Counted from the first letter of the stretch, positions 17,986 through 27,198 are shown. The stretch: 64,000 bases of DNA from Ureibacillus xyleni (GCF_900217795.1 NZ_OBMQ01000013.1:51490-115489), one strand, 5' to 3'. Notes: a model not told the origin generated them from the sequence alone. Numbers and translations are program-made.

Positions 17986-18020
17986 TTCTGCATATTTTCT
18001 CCATAACTCTTTTCTATAAT
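17986..18020 (+). promoter_or_regulatory. Tandem-box promoter of the PCYCGC lipoprotein
   Basis: TCTGCATA (17987-17994), 3 bp, TCTCCATA (17998-18005), 9 bp, TATAAT (18015-18020). This is the best match to the consensus and lies 39 bp upstream of the start codon. Confidence 0.75.
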
Positions 18021-18058
18021 AACTTCGAATATAACATTACAATATATGGAGGTTTAAA

Positions 18059-18580
18059 ATGAAAAAATTATTATTACCCCTTTTAGGTGCTATTTTGCTC
18101 ACACTAACAGCTTGTAGTGCAACAGAAGATTCACAAGGACGTGGGGAACAAGTTCAAAATCAAGGAACTGAGGGATTAAAAAACATATCACAAAATCCTC
18201 TATCTGGAGACCTTCAGGAATTGACTACTTCTGCCAATGAACCACCAAAATTTTTAGATTCGCAATCTGAAGAAATTCGTCTTGTTTATGCAGCAGCAGG
18301 ACAAGCAAGCGATATATTACAGTGGATCCCTTGTTATTGTGGTTGTGGCGAGTCAGCAGGACACCGTAGCAACTTAAACTGTTTTATTGCTGAAACTCAT
18401 GAAGATGGTTCAATTGTTTGGGATGACCACGGTACACGTTGTGGTGTTTGCCTAGAAATTGCAATCGAGTCGGTTCAGCTACATCAAGATGGAAAAACTG
18501 TAAAAGAAATACGTGAAACAATTGATACAAAATACAAAGATGGTTATGCTCCACCAACACCAACAGAAATGCCAGCTTAA
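18059..18580 (+). CDS. PCYCGC-motif lipoprotein
   Basis: A 173-residue lipoprotein (lipobox LTAC, Cys near 19) with the family signature PCYCGCGESAGHRSNLNCF at about 93-111 and further Cys in RCGVCLE. Members of this Pfam family (PCYCGC) are Bacillales surface lipoproteins; the Cys/His cluster suggests metal binding, but the role is unproven. The gene is monocistronic, with a strong tandem-box promoter in front and a bidirectional terminator behind. Shared control with the multicopper oxidase and YdhK genes supports a copper-related role. Confidence 0.88.
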   Translation: MKKLLLPLLGAILLTLTACSATEDSQGRGEQVQNQGTEGLKNISQNPLSGDLQELTTSANEPPKFLDSQSEEIRLVYAAAGQASDILQWIPCYCGCGESAGHRSNLNCFIAETHEDGSIVWDDHGTRCGVCLEIAIESVQLHQDGKTVKEIRETIDTKYKDGYAPPTPTEMPA

Positions 18581-18607
18581 CATGATTACAAAACGATATA
18601 TCATTTT

Positions 18608-18641
18608 TAAAGGCCTTCCGAAATTGAGTGGAAGGCCTTTA
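18608..18641. terminator. Bidirectional terminator
   Basis: AAAGGCCTTCC pairs perfectly with GGAAGGCCTTT. It lies between the convergent PCYCGC and multicopper oxidase genes. Confidence 0.8.
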
Positions 18642-18677
18642 TTAAAAGTATGATTGTTATTAAGAAGTGCTATTAAT

Positions 18678-20207
18678 TTAAATAGCCTCTACTTGTCCCA
18701 TCATGCCATTTTCTTCGTGTTCAAGGATGTGACAGTGGAACATGTAAATTCCTTTATTCGGAAATTTTACAGCTAATTTTACAGTTTGATCTGGTTCAAT
18801 GGATACTGTATCCTTCCAGCCCTGTAAACTTGCAGGTGGTTCTTCACCATCAATTGAAACGACTTTAAATTGTGTTCCATGAATATGGAATGGATGTGTC
18901 ATACCACCCATCATATCTGGTTTGTTGTAAATTTCCCAAATTTCAGTCTCACCTTGTTTTTGGGTGAAATCAATTCGGTTCATATCAAATTGTTTACCAT
19001 TTATTGTTACAATTTTTCCCATTCCAAAGAGTTCCAATTTTTTCGTTACAGGTAAGTTTCTCTCTTCATCAGTAACAGCAAAATCATTTAAACTTTTTGA
19101 AATTTTAGTTGAATTTGCTTTTTGCTCATCAATTTCAAATGGTAATAAAATTGTATCCACTTCATTTACTAATGCGATATTACTTTTTGAATCAAATTTT
19201 GAAAAATCAACGATAATTTCTGCTCTTTCACCTGGTGTTAATGTAATTTCCCTCAAAGTAGTTGGTTTATTTAAGAATCCACCATCCGTAGCAATTTGTT
19301 GAAACGTATCTCCCTTATTTAATTTAAATGTATAATTACGTGCATTCGCTCCGTTTAATAAACGAAGTCTTACTTTTTCTTTTCCCACTGTAAGTTTCGG
19401 ATTTAAAGTTCCATTAACTAATAAGGTATCTCCAATTGTACCATCTTCATTTAGAGCTGCTTGATAATCAAATTGCTTTTCCTCAGTAAATTGTCTATCT
19501 TGGAATACTATAGGAAAATCATTTTCACCATATTGACTAGGTAATCCCAGTTTTTTAGAATTTTCATCTTCCACATAAATAAAACCAGCTAAGCCTTTAT
19601 ATACTTGTTCAGCTGTAGCACCTACTGGATGTGGATGGAACCATAATGTAGACGCACCTTGACTTACTGTAAACTTCACATCTTCTGATTCACCTGGTTT
19701 TAGTATTTGATGTGGACCACCATCACCTTCACCTGGAATCTCTACGCCGTGCCAATGAAATGTTGTTGGTTCGGATAAATCATTTTTTGTTCTAAATGTT
19801 ACTTTTTCACCTTCAGTTATTTTTATAACTGGTCCTAAGAATGATCCGTTATATCCGTATGTTTTAGTTTGAATACCTTTGAAAATTTCAGTAGAACCTT
19901 GTTGAGCTATAATATCAACTATTCCATCTTTTGGTTCAAGTAAGGGTGGAAGTGCAAGTTCGTTTTCTCCAGTTGAATTATTTAAAGGTAATGGATTTGT
20001 ATGGCTTGCATGCCCGTTATCCATATTTGCCATTTCTTCTTCCGTCATGTTGGAATGGTCCATTCCCTCCATATTTGCCATTTCTTCATCTGTCATGTTC
20101 GAATGATCCATGGTTTCATTTTTATCGGATTCTGAACTACTTGCACTACAACCACCAATAATAACAGTACCAACTAGTAGGGTAGTAATTAATAATTTAG
20201 ATTTCAT
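18678..20207 (-). CDS. Multicopper oxidase lipoprotein with Met/His-rich N-terminus
   Basis: A 509-residue lipoprotein (lipobox IGGC, Cys near 20). The copper ligands of the trinuclear and type 1 sites are visible: FHWHG, WFHPHP, HPFHIHG and FHCHILEHEENGMM. The family oxidises Cu(I) to the less permeable Cu(II) or polymerises phenols. Residues 33-70 hold repeated MDHSNM and EEMANM units, Met/His motifs likely to bind Cu(I) and perhaps to feed the oxidase; the same MDHSNM string occurs in the YdhK-like protein at 22761. Transcribed alone from a tandem-box promoter at 20240-20280. Confidence 0.93.
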   Translation of the reverse strand: MKSKLLITTLLVGTVIIGGCSASSSESDKNETMDHSNMTDEEMANMEGMDHSNMTEEEMANMDNGHASHTNPLPLNNSTGENELALPPLLEPKDGIVDIIAQQGSTEIFKGIQTKTYGYNGSFLGPVIKITEGEKVTFRTKNDLSEPTTFHWHGVEIPGEGDGGPHQILKPGESEDVKFTVSQGASTLWFHPHPVGATAEQVYKGLAGFIYVEDENSKKLGLPSQYGENDFPIVFQDRQFTEEKQFDYQAALNEDGTIGDTLLVNGTLNPKLTVGKEKVRLRLLNGANARNYTFKLNKGDTFQQIATDGGFLNKPTTLREITLTPGERAEIIVDFSKFDSKSNIALVNEVDTILLPFEIDEQKANSTKISKSLNDFAVTDEERNLPVTKKLELFGMGKIVTINGKQFDMNRIDFTQKQGETEIWEIYNKPDMMGGMTHPFHIHGTQFKVVSIDGEEPPASLQGWKDTVSIEPDQTVKLAVKFPNKGIYMFHCHILEHEENGMMGQVEAI

Positions 20208-20239
20208 TATGTTTCCTCCTTATGTCTCATTCCAATTAA

Positions 20240-20280
20240 ACTGTAACAAAAAAATATGGAGAAATTATGGAGTTATGGAC
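20240..20280 (-). promoter_or_regulatory. Tandem-box promoter of the multicopper oxidase
   Basis: Minus strand: ACTCCATA, 3 bp, TCTCCATA, 9 bp, TACAGT (20240-20245). A third CATA half-site lies 8 bp further upstream. The leader is about 30 nt. Confidence 0.65.
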
Positions 20281-20343
20281 TCTATTTTAAAAATTTTAAT
20301 TATAGATTTACCTCTAGCATATAGTTATTCGAGGTGAAAAAAC

Positions 20344-20929
20344 ATGAAATATAGAATACAAATTCTCTTGGGCTATATTCTATTATTATTTGTACTACCT
20401 ATGATTGTAGCGAACTCACTCACACGAAACTTTTATTCCTATGGTTAATAATGGTAGTGGTAAAACACCAGTTTATCATTCAAGTTCAAACATTATGGAA
20501 TTTGAAAATAGTATTAAAAATTATTTTGAACTTAACTCCATTCGTCCATATCTCATTAGTCAACTTAAAAATAATAACTATGATTTAGTAATTGATTTAC
20601 ACCGAGATTCTGCAAAAAGAGATATATCCACACTTAAATACAATAATGAAACATATGGTAAACTCTATTTTGTAGTAGGAGAAGATAATCCAAATTATTC
20701 CTCAAATAAAACTTTGGCTAATAATATCTCAACTAAATTGAACGAATTGATACCTGGAATATCCCGTGGTGTTATTGGAAAAAAGGGCGATCATGTAGAC
20801 AGTATTTATAATCAAGATTTATCTAAAAACATGGTATTAATTGAACTTGGGGGAATTGAAAATACGCAAGATGAGATTAATCGTACAATATCAGTACTTT
20901 CTAAAGCTATTTCAGTTGTTTTGCAATAA
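20344..20929 (+). pseudogene. SpoIIP (sporulation peptidoglycan hydrolase) remnant
   Basis: An ATG at 20344 encodes a hydrophobic signal-like start (MKYRIQILLGYILLLFVLP...) that stops after about 34 codons. The next frame, from 20441, carries the C-terminal half of a SpoIIP-like protein: LVIDLHRDSAKRD, KLYFVVGEDNPNYSSN, LIPGISRGV, GDHVDSIYNQDLSKNMVLIELGG. SpoIIP is normally 350-400 residues; here the HTHxxES-type zinc region is missing, consistent with an internal deletion plus frameshift. It is probably non-functional, unless the 162-residue C-terminal piece is made separately. Confidence 0.7.
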
Positions 20930-20998
20930 TCTTTTCTTAAAAATTCTTATCTAGTGACAAACTTGAATTAATCACAATATTATTCCATTAAGTGGAAA

Positions 20999-21030
20999 AA
21001 AGTGTATCCCTGTAAATAAAGGTACACTTT
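20999..21030. terminator. Terminator between the SpoIIP remnant and the VTT gene
   Basis: AAAGTGTA(t)CC pairs with GG(t)ACACTTT, with A-rich sequence to the left, which fits termination of the leftward C39-VTT operon. Confidence 0.55.
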
Positions 21031-21077
21031 CATCCTTACTCATTATTCTTGCAAAATTATCGACTTTGTGAATTCTT

Positions 21078-21611
21078 TTATTTTTTTATCCTCCATATTA
21101 GAAAAAGAACCATAGATATGATAATTAAAATTTTCCACTTTAGCTCCACCTGTAAAAATCCGTAAACTGTACCAGCTTCCATAATTAGTGAAGGAATTTT
21201 CCCTAAAGTACTTCCGATTACAAACAAACTTAGAGAGACTTTGGAAAACGCACTCCCTAACGTTATTACACCTGATGGAACAAATGGAAGTATTCTTAAA
21301 CTAAGAATACTCCAAAACGCTTTGTATCCTTCGAGATTTTTTAGTTTTAATATTACTGGATGTTGAAAATCTTTAAATTGCCATTTCTTTAATCCTTTCC
21401 GATATAAAACAAAACTAAATATTGCACCAAGGCCCTCACCAATGATTGAAACTATTAACCCGTTATATAGACCAAAAAATAAAAGATTAGCTGCTGTAAT
21501 AAATACACTAGGTAATACACCCATAATACTTATAAATATATTAAGAAATACACTAATTAATATTGCAAGTATACCTGCATGTTCAAATAACTGAAGAAAA
21601 GTATTTGTCAT
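21078..21611 (-). CDS. TVP38/TMEM64 (VTT/DedA-like) membrane protein
   Basis: A 177-residue membrane protein with the VTT-domain pattern: a re-entrant segment GVLPSVFITAANLLFFG and the conserved RILPFVPSGVITLGSAFSKV. Some VTT-domain proteins move lipids across the bilayer; the role of this copy is unknown. It lies 43 bp downstream of the C39-peptidase lipoprotein gene, so the pair is probably one operon under the box promoter at 22653-22686. Confidence 0.85.
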   Translation of the reverse strand: MTNTFLQLFEHAGILAILISVFLNIFISIMGVLPSVFITAANLLFFGLYNGLIVSIIGEGLGAIFSFVLYRKGLKKWQFKDFQHPVILKLKNLEGYKAFWSILSLRILPFVPSGVITLGSAFSKVSLSLFVIGSTLGKIPSLIMEAGTVYGFLQVELKWKILIIISMVLFLIWRIKK

Positions 21612-21654
21612 AGTTCAACTCATTCTTTTAATTAGTTTTAACTATAAATCTACA

Positions 21655-22662
21655 TTAATAGACTATAACTGCTTGTTCGCCTGATTCTTTATAACTTTTG
21701 AAAAAAGTGGATTTATCTAAATTTTTAATTCCTTTTAATGGATCCATCACTTCTACTGTATCATTTCTAACTGCAACTAACACCATTGTATGTAAGTTTT
21801 GAAACATTTGGTGGTACTCTCCCGATCCTGTAATACGCCAACCACCTTTTATCCTTGGTTTTGAAAGATCTAATGTTACCCAAGTAATAACTGGAATCCC
21901 TTGTCTCACATACTCTGTTATTTCTTCAATTGTGCTCCCACTAATATTCTTTGCTTGTATATCTAGCTTTTCCTCACTTATAAAGCTATTAGCAGCTTTT
22001 ACTATTGGCTCAGCAAAAACATAGGTACCTGTTAATTCAGTTGGGTTACCTCCATATTCTATATTTGGATCAGGTCCATAATTTTGATTTCCTCGATATT
22101 CAAACGGCTTTTTAGGTAAATATTTTTGAGTCATTTCTAATTTATCTGTTTTAGCTCCATAGTAGTTTAGGACTGCAGTAAGTGCAGTTATCTCACATCC
22201 ATTTGGTAATTCCGGTTCCTGTAAATGCACTGGAATGGCTAATCCCTGATTATGATCAGCAGCATAGGTCTGTACTAGTAAATTGGGGTTAGAAGGCTTA
22301 AAGTTAAATTCCTTTTCTGTTATAAAACTTTTCGTTTGGAAGTTTTCATATTTACCCACTTGTACCTTATAAGTTTTATTTACTTGCAAGTTATAAAAAG
22401 TAGCTTTACCATCCGTATCGCTCATTGTTTCATCAATAATTCGTTCATCATCATTAAGTAACACCACGTACAATTCACTCAATGGTGCACCACTTGAATA
22501 TTCAACTGTCAGTACAGTAAGTTTATTAGTATCCTCTACACCTAATCCTTTTTCAAATGAACATGCACCTAAAAGGAGAATTAGTATCACAATTACACAA
22601 AAAAGTACGTATTTTTTTATTTTATATACTCCTCCTTTTAATTCACAATTAAAATTTAACAA
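21655..22662 (-). CDS. Lipoprotein with C39-like cysteine peptidase domain
   Basis: A lipoprotein (lipobox LGAC) with a carboxypeptidase-regulatory-like beta domain (about 45-110) and a C39_2 papain-like peptidase domain. Cys is in NGCEITALTAVLNYYG, His in FQNLHTMVLVAV and Asp in EVMDPLKG, so the triad looks intact. The start is odd. The perfect AAGGAGGAG (22629-22637) is followed 8 bp later by the codon ATA (22618-22620) at exactly the place where MKKYVLFCVIV would start. The only legal start codon is TTG 22662, which has no ribosome site and adds 14 residues ahead of the signal. Either ATA is used as a weak start or the start was lost by one base change. Confidence 0.8.
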   Translation of the reverse strand: MLNFNCELKGGVYKIKKYVLFCVIVILILLLGACSFEKGLGVEDTNKLTVLTVEYSSGAPLSELYVVLLNDDERIIDETMSDTDGKATFYNLQVNKTYKVQVGKYENFQTKSFITEKEFNFKPSNPNLLVQTYAADHNQGLAIPVHLQEPELPNGCEITALTAVLNYYGAKTDKLEMTQKYLPKKPFEYRGNQNYGPDPNIEYGGNPTELTGTYVFAEPIVKAANSFISEEKLDIQAKNISGSTIEEITEYVRQGIPVITWVTLDLSKPRIKGGWRITGSGEYHQMFQNLHTMVLVAVRNDTVEVMDPLKGIKNLDKSTFFKSYKESGEQAVIVY

Positions 22663-22686
22663 ATAAATATGAAAAAGTTATGGATT
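22653..22686 (-). promoter_or_regulatory. Tandem-box promoter of the C39-VTT operon
   Basis: Minus strand: AATCCATA, 3 bp, TTTTCATA, 9 bp, TAAATT (22653-22658). The match is weaker, but the spacing is exact. Transcription from here would begin at or inside the TTG at 22660-22662, which argues against that codon as the start. Confidence 0.5.
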
Positions 22687-22717
22687 AACATTATATTTTT
22701 GCGGCTAAAACAAAAAA

Positions 22718-22748
22718 GATGTCCATGTCAAAGTGACGATTGGACATC
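22718..22748 (-). terminator. Terminator of the YdhK gene
   Basis: GATGTCCA pairs with TGGACATC. The minus strand then has a run of six Ts. Confidence 0.75.
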
Positions 22749-22760
22749 GCATTATTACAA

Positions 22761-23387
22761 TTACTTTGCAGCTAATTCACTTTCAGTTACCCATTTATGA
22801 TTCGTTACTTTTTCACCCGTAGTCGAAGTGTAATCTACCATATAAACTGTAGTTTCCTCTGCAGTATCAATTGTTGCCGTTGCACCTTCCATACCTTCCA
22901 TGTGCTCTGCACTAATTTTTGCTTCTGCACCTGGCTCTAAAGGTTGGTCACTAGCACCTTCTAACTCTTCGTGAATCACCCATTTATGGTTTGTTACAGG
23001 GTCTCCCCCGTTCGTAGGAGTGTACGATACTGTATAAACTGTTGTATCATAAGCACCTACAATTGTAGCTTCAACACCATTCATTCCTGCCATATGGTTA
23101 GCCTGAATGATTGCTGTGTCTCCCACTGAAAATTTAGGATTTTGAGCTTCATGCAAGCCTTCTGGAACTTCACCTGAACCGGAGTGGTTCATGTTAGAAT
23201 GATCCATAACTTCCATATTTTCAGTATCATCCATGTTTCCCATGTCATGTCCTGCCATATCATTTGTTTGTTCTTCTGATACATTCGTTTCATTTTGTTT
23301 TGCTTCTTCATTATTATCCCCTGAACAGGCAGAAAGAGTTAGAGCCGCTGTAACTGAAATAATCCCGATCATTAGTTTATTCATCAT
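22761..23387 (-). CDS. YdhK-family (DUF1541) Met/His-rich lipoprotein
   Basis: A 208-residue lipoprotein (lipobox LSAC). After a Met/His-rich spacer (MAGHDMGNM, MDHSNMNHSG) come two tandem DUF1541 repeats, each with H-M-GM-G-A-TI and a closing TNHKWV. The domain is linked to copper resistance loci in Bacillales, although the mechanism is not established. ATG 23387 follows GGGGGGATTAAA, and an ATG one codon later is equally possible. The gene is monocistronic, with a tandem-box promoter carrying a consensus TATAAT. Confidence 0.9.
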   Translation of the reverse strand: MMNKLMIGIISVTAALTLSACSGDNNEEAKQNETNVSEEQTNDMAGHDMGNMDDTENMEVMDHSNMNHSGSGEVPEGLHEAQNPKFSVGDTAIIQANHMAGMNGVEATIVGAYDTTVYTVSYTPTNGGDPVTNHKWVIHEELEGASDQPLEPGAEAKISAEHMEGMEGATATIDTAEETTVYMVDYTSTTGEKVTNHKWVTESELAAK

Positions 23388-23442
23388 TTTAATCCCCCCA
23401 TAACTTCCTTTAATTTGAATTAATTGATATTGCAACCGTTAA

Positions 23443-23477
23443 ATTATAAATAATAATTATGCAAAATTTATGCAGAA
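23443..23477 (-). promoter_or_regulatory. Tandem-box promoter of the YdhK gene
   Basis: Minus strand: TTCTGCATA, 3 bp, TTTGCATA, 9 bp, TATAAT (23443-23448). The CATA cores are 11 bp apart. Confidence 0.72.
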
Positions 23478-23541
23478 AACATTTTTATTACTAAATAGAA
23501 TTTATTAAATTTCGTTAAATATACATTTTTCAATTCCATAA

Positions 23542-23569
23542 AAAATGACCTAGCAAAGTAGGTCATTTT
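23542..23569 (-). terminator. Terminator of copA
   Basis: AAAATGACCTA pairs with TAGGTCATTTT, with a flanking A/T run. Confidence 0.75.
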
Positions 23570-23573
23570 AATA

Positions 23574-25991
23574 CTATTTTTCCAATTTGACTCTCTGTAA
23601 TCGTAATGCGTTTAAAACTACTGATACCGAGCTGAATGCCATTGCAGCCCCTGCTACCCACGGAGCAAGGAAACCTGCTGCTGCAATTGGAATACCTAAA
23701 GTATTATAGGCGAATGCCCAGAAGAGATTTTGTTTAATATTTCTCATTGTTTTATGGCTCATGATGATTGCATCCGCAATACTATTTAAATCACCACGAA
23801 TTAATGTGATATCGGCTGCTTCCATTGCTACATCTGTACCAGTACCAATAGCCATTCCGATATCTGCTACTGCAAGTGCAGGGGCATCATTAATACCATC
23901 CCCAACCATTGCCACCTTTTTGCCAGCAGCTTGTAATTTTTTTACTTCTTCTGCTTTACCTTCAGGAAGTACTTCCGCAATAACGGCGTCAACGCCTACT
24001 TCTTTACCAATTGCTTGTGCAGTACGCTTGTTATCGCCTGTCATCATAATGACTTTAATGCCCATGTCTTGTAGACGACGTACAGCATCTTTGGATGTTT
24101 CTTTAACTGTATCTGCCACGGCTACTAGACCTGCATATTGTCCATTAATTGCAGCTAACATAGCTGTTTTTCCATCACTTTCTAGTTTCTCCATCGTTGG
24201 AAGGACTGATTGGATATCGATACTGTATTGTTGCATCAATTTACGTGTACCAATAACAACACTTTGACCGGAAACCGTTGCCTGCACACCATAACCTGGA
24301 ATTGCCTCAAAGAATTGGACATTCCCAAGTTCGATTCCTTTATCTAGAATACCTTGAACGATTGCTTCTGCTAATGGGTGTTCTGATTGTTTTTCAGCAG
24401 CTCCAATCAATGATAGGAATCCCTCTTCATCTTGATCATTTGCTACATAAACATCCGTTAATACAGGTTTACCATGTGTTACAGTACCTGTCTTATCAAC
24501 AACAACTGTATTGATATGGTGTGTTTGTTCAAGGTGTTCACCACCTTTAAACAGAATACCAAATTCAGCAGCACGACCAGAACCAGCCATAATTGAGGTT
24601 GGTGTTGCAAGTCCGAGTGCACAAGGACATGCAATAACAAGTACTGCAATTAAAGCTTCTAAAGCGGGAACGAATTCCCCAGGTGTTACAAGTGCAAACC
24701 AAATAATAAACGTAATAATCGCTATTACAATAACAATTGGAACAAAGATACCGGAAATTCGATCTGCTTGTCGTTGTATTGGAGCTTTCGATCCTTGTGC
24801 ATCTTCTACCACTTTAATAATTTGAGATAATGCGGTATCACGACCAATTTTCGTTGCTTTCATTTTTATAAAACCATTTTTGTTAATTGTAGAACCGAAT
24901 AAGGAGTCTCCAATCTTTTTATCAACGGGGATACTTTCCCCTGTTAACATAGATTCATCAACAGCTGTATCGCCTTCGATTACCTCACCATCAACAGGAA
25001 TTTTTTCTCCTGGTTTCACTAAAATTAAATCCCCAATGACTACTTCTTCTAATGAGATTACTTTTTCAACACCATCTCGAACAACTAATGCCGTTTTCGC
25101 TTGTAATCCCATTAGTTTTTTAATAGCTTCTGAAGAACGTCCTTTTGCTCTTGCTTCAAATAACTTTCCTAAAATAATTAAAGTAATAAGCACGGAGCTC
25201 GTTTCAAAATATAATTGTGCATTATGATGTGCACCAATCGTTATGATGGCTTGGTAAACACTATAAAAATAAGCAGCGGATGTTCCAAGTACAACTAGCA
25301 CATCCATATTGGCACTCTTATTTCGTAAAGCTTTATAAGCACTAACATAAAACTGCCATCCAATAATAAATTGCACGGGTGTTGCTAATGCCATTTGAAC
25401 CCAAGGATTCATCAAAAAGTCTGGCATGTAGATAAAGGAGGTAAACGAAAAGTGACCAATCATTGTCCATAGAAGTGGTAACGATAGAATTGCAGCGATA
25501 ATGAATTTTCTTTTTTGTTTTTGGATTGCTTGTTCACGATAATCTACAGAATCTTTTTCGTTTTCCTTGAGATGTGCTCCATATCCTAGTTTCTCTACAC
25601 GACCTATAATATCCAAAACTGAAACTTGAGAAGGATTAAATTCTACAGTTGCATTTTCTAGTGCTAGGTTTACATTAGCTATCGATACGCCTTCGATTTT
25701 ATTTAATCCCTTTTCAATTCTTGTTGCGCAAGCAGCACAGGTCATTCCAGTTATAGTGAATTCCTTTTTTTCTTTTGCTACACCATACCCAAGATCCTGA
25801 ATTTTCTTTTCAAAATCCTGTTCCCCTACTTTTTTAGGATCAAATTTAATAATCGACTTTTCAAGAGCTAAATTAACATTTGCTTCTTCTACTCCATCTA
25901 TTTTGTTTAACCCTTTTTCTATCCTTGTGGCACAGGCTGCACAAGTCATCCCTGTGATTTGAAGACTAATTTCTTTATTTTCAGTACTCAT
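23574..25991 (-). CDS. copA: Copper(I)-exporting P-type ATPase CopA
   Basis: An 805-residue P1B-1 ATPase that pumps Cu(I) from the cytoplasm. It has two N-terminal HMA domains (both [18 protein letters not shown]), eight membrane helices, the CPC motif in [12 protein letters not shown], phosphorylation site DKTGTV, the HP dipeptide in SEHPLAEA and hinge [11 protein letters not shown] 25991 follows GAGGTGAT; the frame is open to 26015, inside the operator region. It is the third gene of csoR-copZ-copA but has its own 17-bp CsoR-type operator at 26014-26030, so it can also be controlled separately. Confidence 0.96.
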   Translation of the reverse strand: MSTENKEISLQITGMTCAACATRIEKGLNKIDGVEEANVNLALEKSIIKFDPKKVGEQDFEKKIQDLGYGVAKEKKEFTITGMTCAACATRIEKGLNKIEGVSIANVNLALENATVEFNPSQVSVLDIIGRVEKLGYGAHLKENEKDSVDYREQAIQKQKRKFIIAAILSLPLLWTMIGHFSFTSFIYMPDFLMNPWVQMALATPVQFIIGWQFYVSAYKALRNKSANMDVLVVLGTSAAYFYSVYQAIITIGAHHNAQLYFETSSVLITLIILGKLFEARAKGRSSEAIKKLMGLQAKTALVVRDGVEKVISLEEVVIGDLILVKPGEKIPVDGEVIEGDTAVDESMLTGESIPVDKKIGDSLFGSTINKNGFIKMKATKIGRDTALSQIIKVVEDAQGSKAPIQRQADRISGIFVPIVIVIAIITFIIWFALVTPGEFVPALEALIAVLVIACPCALGLATPTSIMAGSGRAAEFGILFKGGEHLEQTHHINTVVVDKTGTVTHGKPVLTDVYVANDQDEEGFLSLIGAAEKQSEHPLAEAIVQGILDKGIELGNVQFFEAIPGYGVQATVSGQSVVIGTRKLMQQYSIDIQSVLPTMEKLESDGKTAMLAAINGQYAGLVAVADTVKETSKDAVRRLQDMGIKVIMMTGDNKRTAQAIGKEVGVDAVIAEVLPEGKAEEVKKLQAAGKKVAMVGDGINDAPALAVADIGMAIGTGTDVAMEAADITLIRGDLNSIADAIIMSHKTMRNIKQNLFWAFAYNTLGIPIAAAGFLAPWVAGAAMAFSSVSVVLNALRLQRVKLEK

Positions 25992-26013
25992 ATTGCTATC
26001 ACCTCGATATACC

Positions 26014-26030
26014 ATACCTTAATAGGGTAT
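26014..26030 (-). promoter_or_regulatory. CsoR-type operator in front of copA
   Basis: ATACCTTAATAGGGTAT, an ATACC-N7-GGTAT dyad, lies 22 bp upstream of the copA start. The same 17-bp design occurs at 29504 (copB) and 30628 (cupredoxin gene). Confidence 0.7.
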
Positions 26031-26047
26031 ATTTTTTTGTAAGAAAG

Positions 26048-26069
26048 GGAGTGCTGTTCATAGCACTCC
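26048..26069 (-). terminator. Hairpin between copZ and copA
   Basis: GGAGTGCT pairs with AGCACTCC. The minus strand continues CCCTTTCTT. It probably lowers read-through from copZ into copA. Confidence 0.6.
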
Positions 26070-26077
26070 TTCCCTTC

Positions 26078-26284
26078 TTATTCAACATCGTATCCTTGAT
26101 CGTCAATTGCTTCTTTAATTTTATCTAAAGTTACTGTTTCATTATTGAAGGCTACGTTTACTTGACCAGCTTCTAAGTTTACTTTTACTTGGTCTACACC
26201 TTCTAAAGCACCTACAGCACCTTCAACCGATTTTACACAATGACCGCAGGACATACCTTTTACATTTAATGTTACGTTTTCCAT
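26078..26284 (-). CDS. copZ: Copper chaperone CopZ
   Basis: A 68-residue HMA-fold protein with the Cu(I) site GMSCGHCVKS. It carries Cu(I) to CopA and to CsoR. It lies 14 bp after csoR with its own ribosome site and is clearly in the same operon. Confidence 0.95.
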   Translation of the reverse strand: MENVTLNVKGMSCGHCVKSVEGAVGALEGVDQVKVNLEAGQVNVAFNNETVTLDKIKEAIDDQGYDVE

Positions 26285-26298
26285 AGTTAATCTCTCCT

Positions 26299-26634
26299 TT
26301 ACTTTTTCATTAATTTTTGAATTGTCACAAGTACTTCATCAAGAACTTCTAAATCGCCTTCTTGAATACGATCAACTACACACTCTTTCATATGAGCTTC
26401 AAGGAGGATTCTGGCAACACTATTTAATGCTGCTTGGGTTGCAGAAATTTGAGTAATCACATCATCACAATAAGTATCTCTTTCAATTAAACCTTTAATT
26501 CCTCGAACTTGACCTTCAATTCGATTTAACCGAGAAACTAGGTTTTTTTTAGATTTCTCAGAATGATGACTTTTTCGCTCACCAGAGCAACATGTTTCGT
26601 CTGTGTAGCTATTTTCTTTTAATTCAGGTTCCAT
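26299..26634 (-). CDS. csoR: Copper-sensing repressor CsoR
   Basis: A 111-residue all-helical CsoR/RcnR-family repressor. The Cu(I) ligands are in RDTYCDD, EAHMKEC (His and Cys, spaced HxxxC), and the conserved RLNRIEGQVRGI helix is present. An extra N-terminal tail with CC and HH (ETCCSGERKSHH) is not part of the core and could add metal binding. ATG 26634 follows AAGGAG; a GTG three codons upstream is less well placed. It leads the csoR-copZ-copA operon. Confidence 0.95.
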   Translation of the reverse strand: MEPELKENSYTDETCCSGERKSHHSEKSKKNLVSRLNRIEGQVRGIKGLIERDTYCDDVITQISATQAALNSVARILLEAHMKECVVDRIQEGDLEVLDEVLVTIQKLMKK

Positions 26635-26662
26635 ACCAATCACTCCTTACACTTAATATAGC

Positions 26663-26679
26663 ATACCCCAGTACCCTAT
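26663..26679 (-). promoter_or_regulatory. Probable CsoR operator in front of csoR
   Basis: ATACCCCAGTACCCTAT is a half-matching member of the 17-bp copper operator set; the second arm is CCTAT instead of GGTAT. The location, 29 bp upstream of the start, supports autoregulation. Confidence 0.5.
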
Positions 26680-26718
26680 TCAACCTATTAAATTTTATTT
26701 TTGATTATCTATCCAAAT

Positions 26719-27084
26719 TTAAGTTAAAAACTTTGCTAACATGAACATCGTAGCCATTGTTAATCCAATTAACAATGAGAAAAAAATTATTGCCTTTAGG
26801 TTTTCACTTTTATCTATCCTTCTGTATTCTTTATAAGTTATTTCTCCTTTTGCAAACTTTAAACCATTATCATCTGGATTTACTAGATATAATTTTCCAT
26901 TTATATCTTCTAAAACTGCTTTCGTTATTAATGCTTTACCATCCCAGTAATTTTGAATATTTTGTAGTTCAATAATACGACCTTCTGAAGCCTCTAACCT
27001 AACCAATTTATATACAGATTGTTTTCTTATTTCTTCACATATTTTATAAGCCTGTAGTTCAATAAAATTACTAGAAATACACAT
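26719..27084 (-). CDS. Hypothetical protein with C-terminal membrane helix
   Basis: A 121-residue protein: a soluble part rich in charged and aromatic residues, and a single membrane helix near the end (AIIFFSLLIGLTMATMFMLAKF), so probably tail-anchored. ATG 27084 follows AAAGAGAG. I do not recognise the family. It lies between csoR and copB on the same strand, without a visible CsoR site of its own. Confidence 0.6.
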   Translation of the reverse strand: MCISSNFIELQAYKICEEIRKQSVYKLVRLEASEGRIIELQNIQNYWDGKALITKAVLEDINGKLYLVNPDDNGLKFAKGEITYKEYRRIDKSENLKAIIFFSLLIGLTMATMFMLAKFLT

Positions 27085-27198
27085 TTTTCTCAACTCTCTT
27101 TATATTTAATTAGAAAAACATTAACATTATATTTTATTCTTCCTCCTTTAAAATTCCTCCATTAATACATGTAAACAAGGAAATTATACATAAATAAA

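Noticed and set aside
24278..25227. Long plus-strand open frames opposite copA, and similar ones opposite cadA, copB and the MATE gene
   Set aside because: They are antisense shadows of strongly conserved coding sequence, without ribosome sites.
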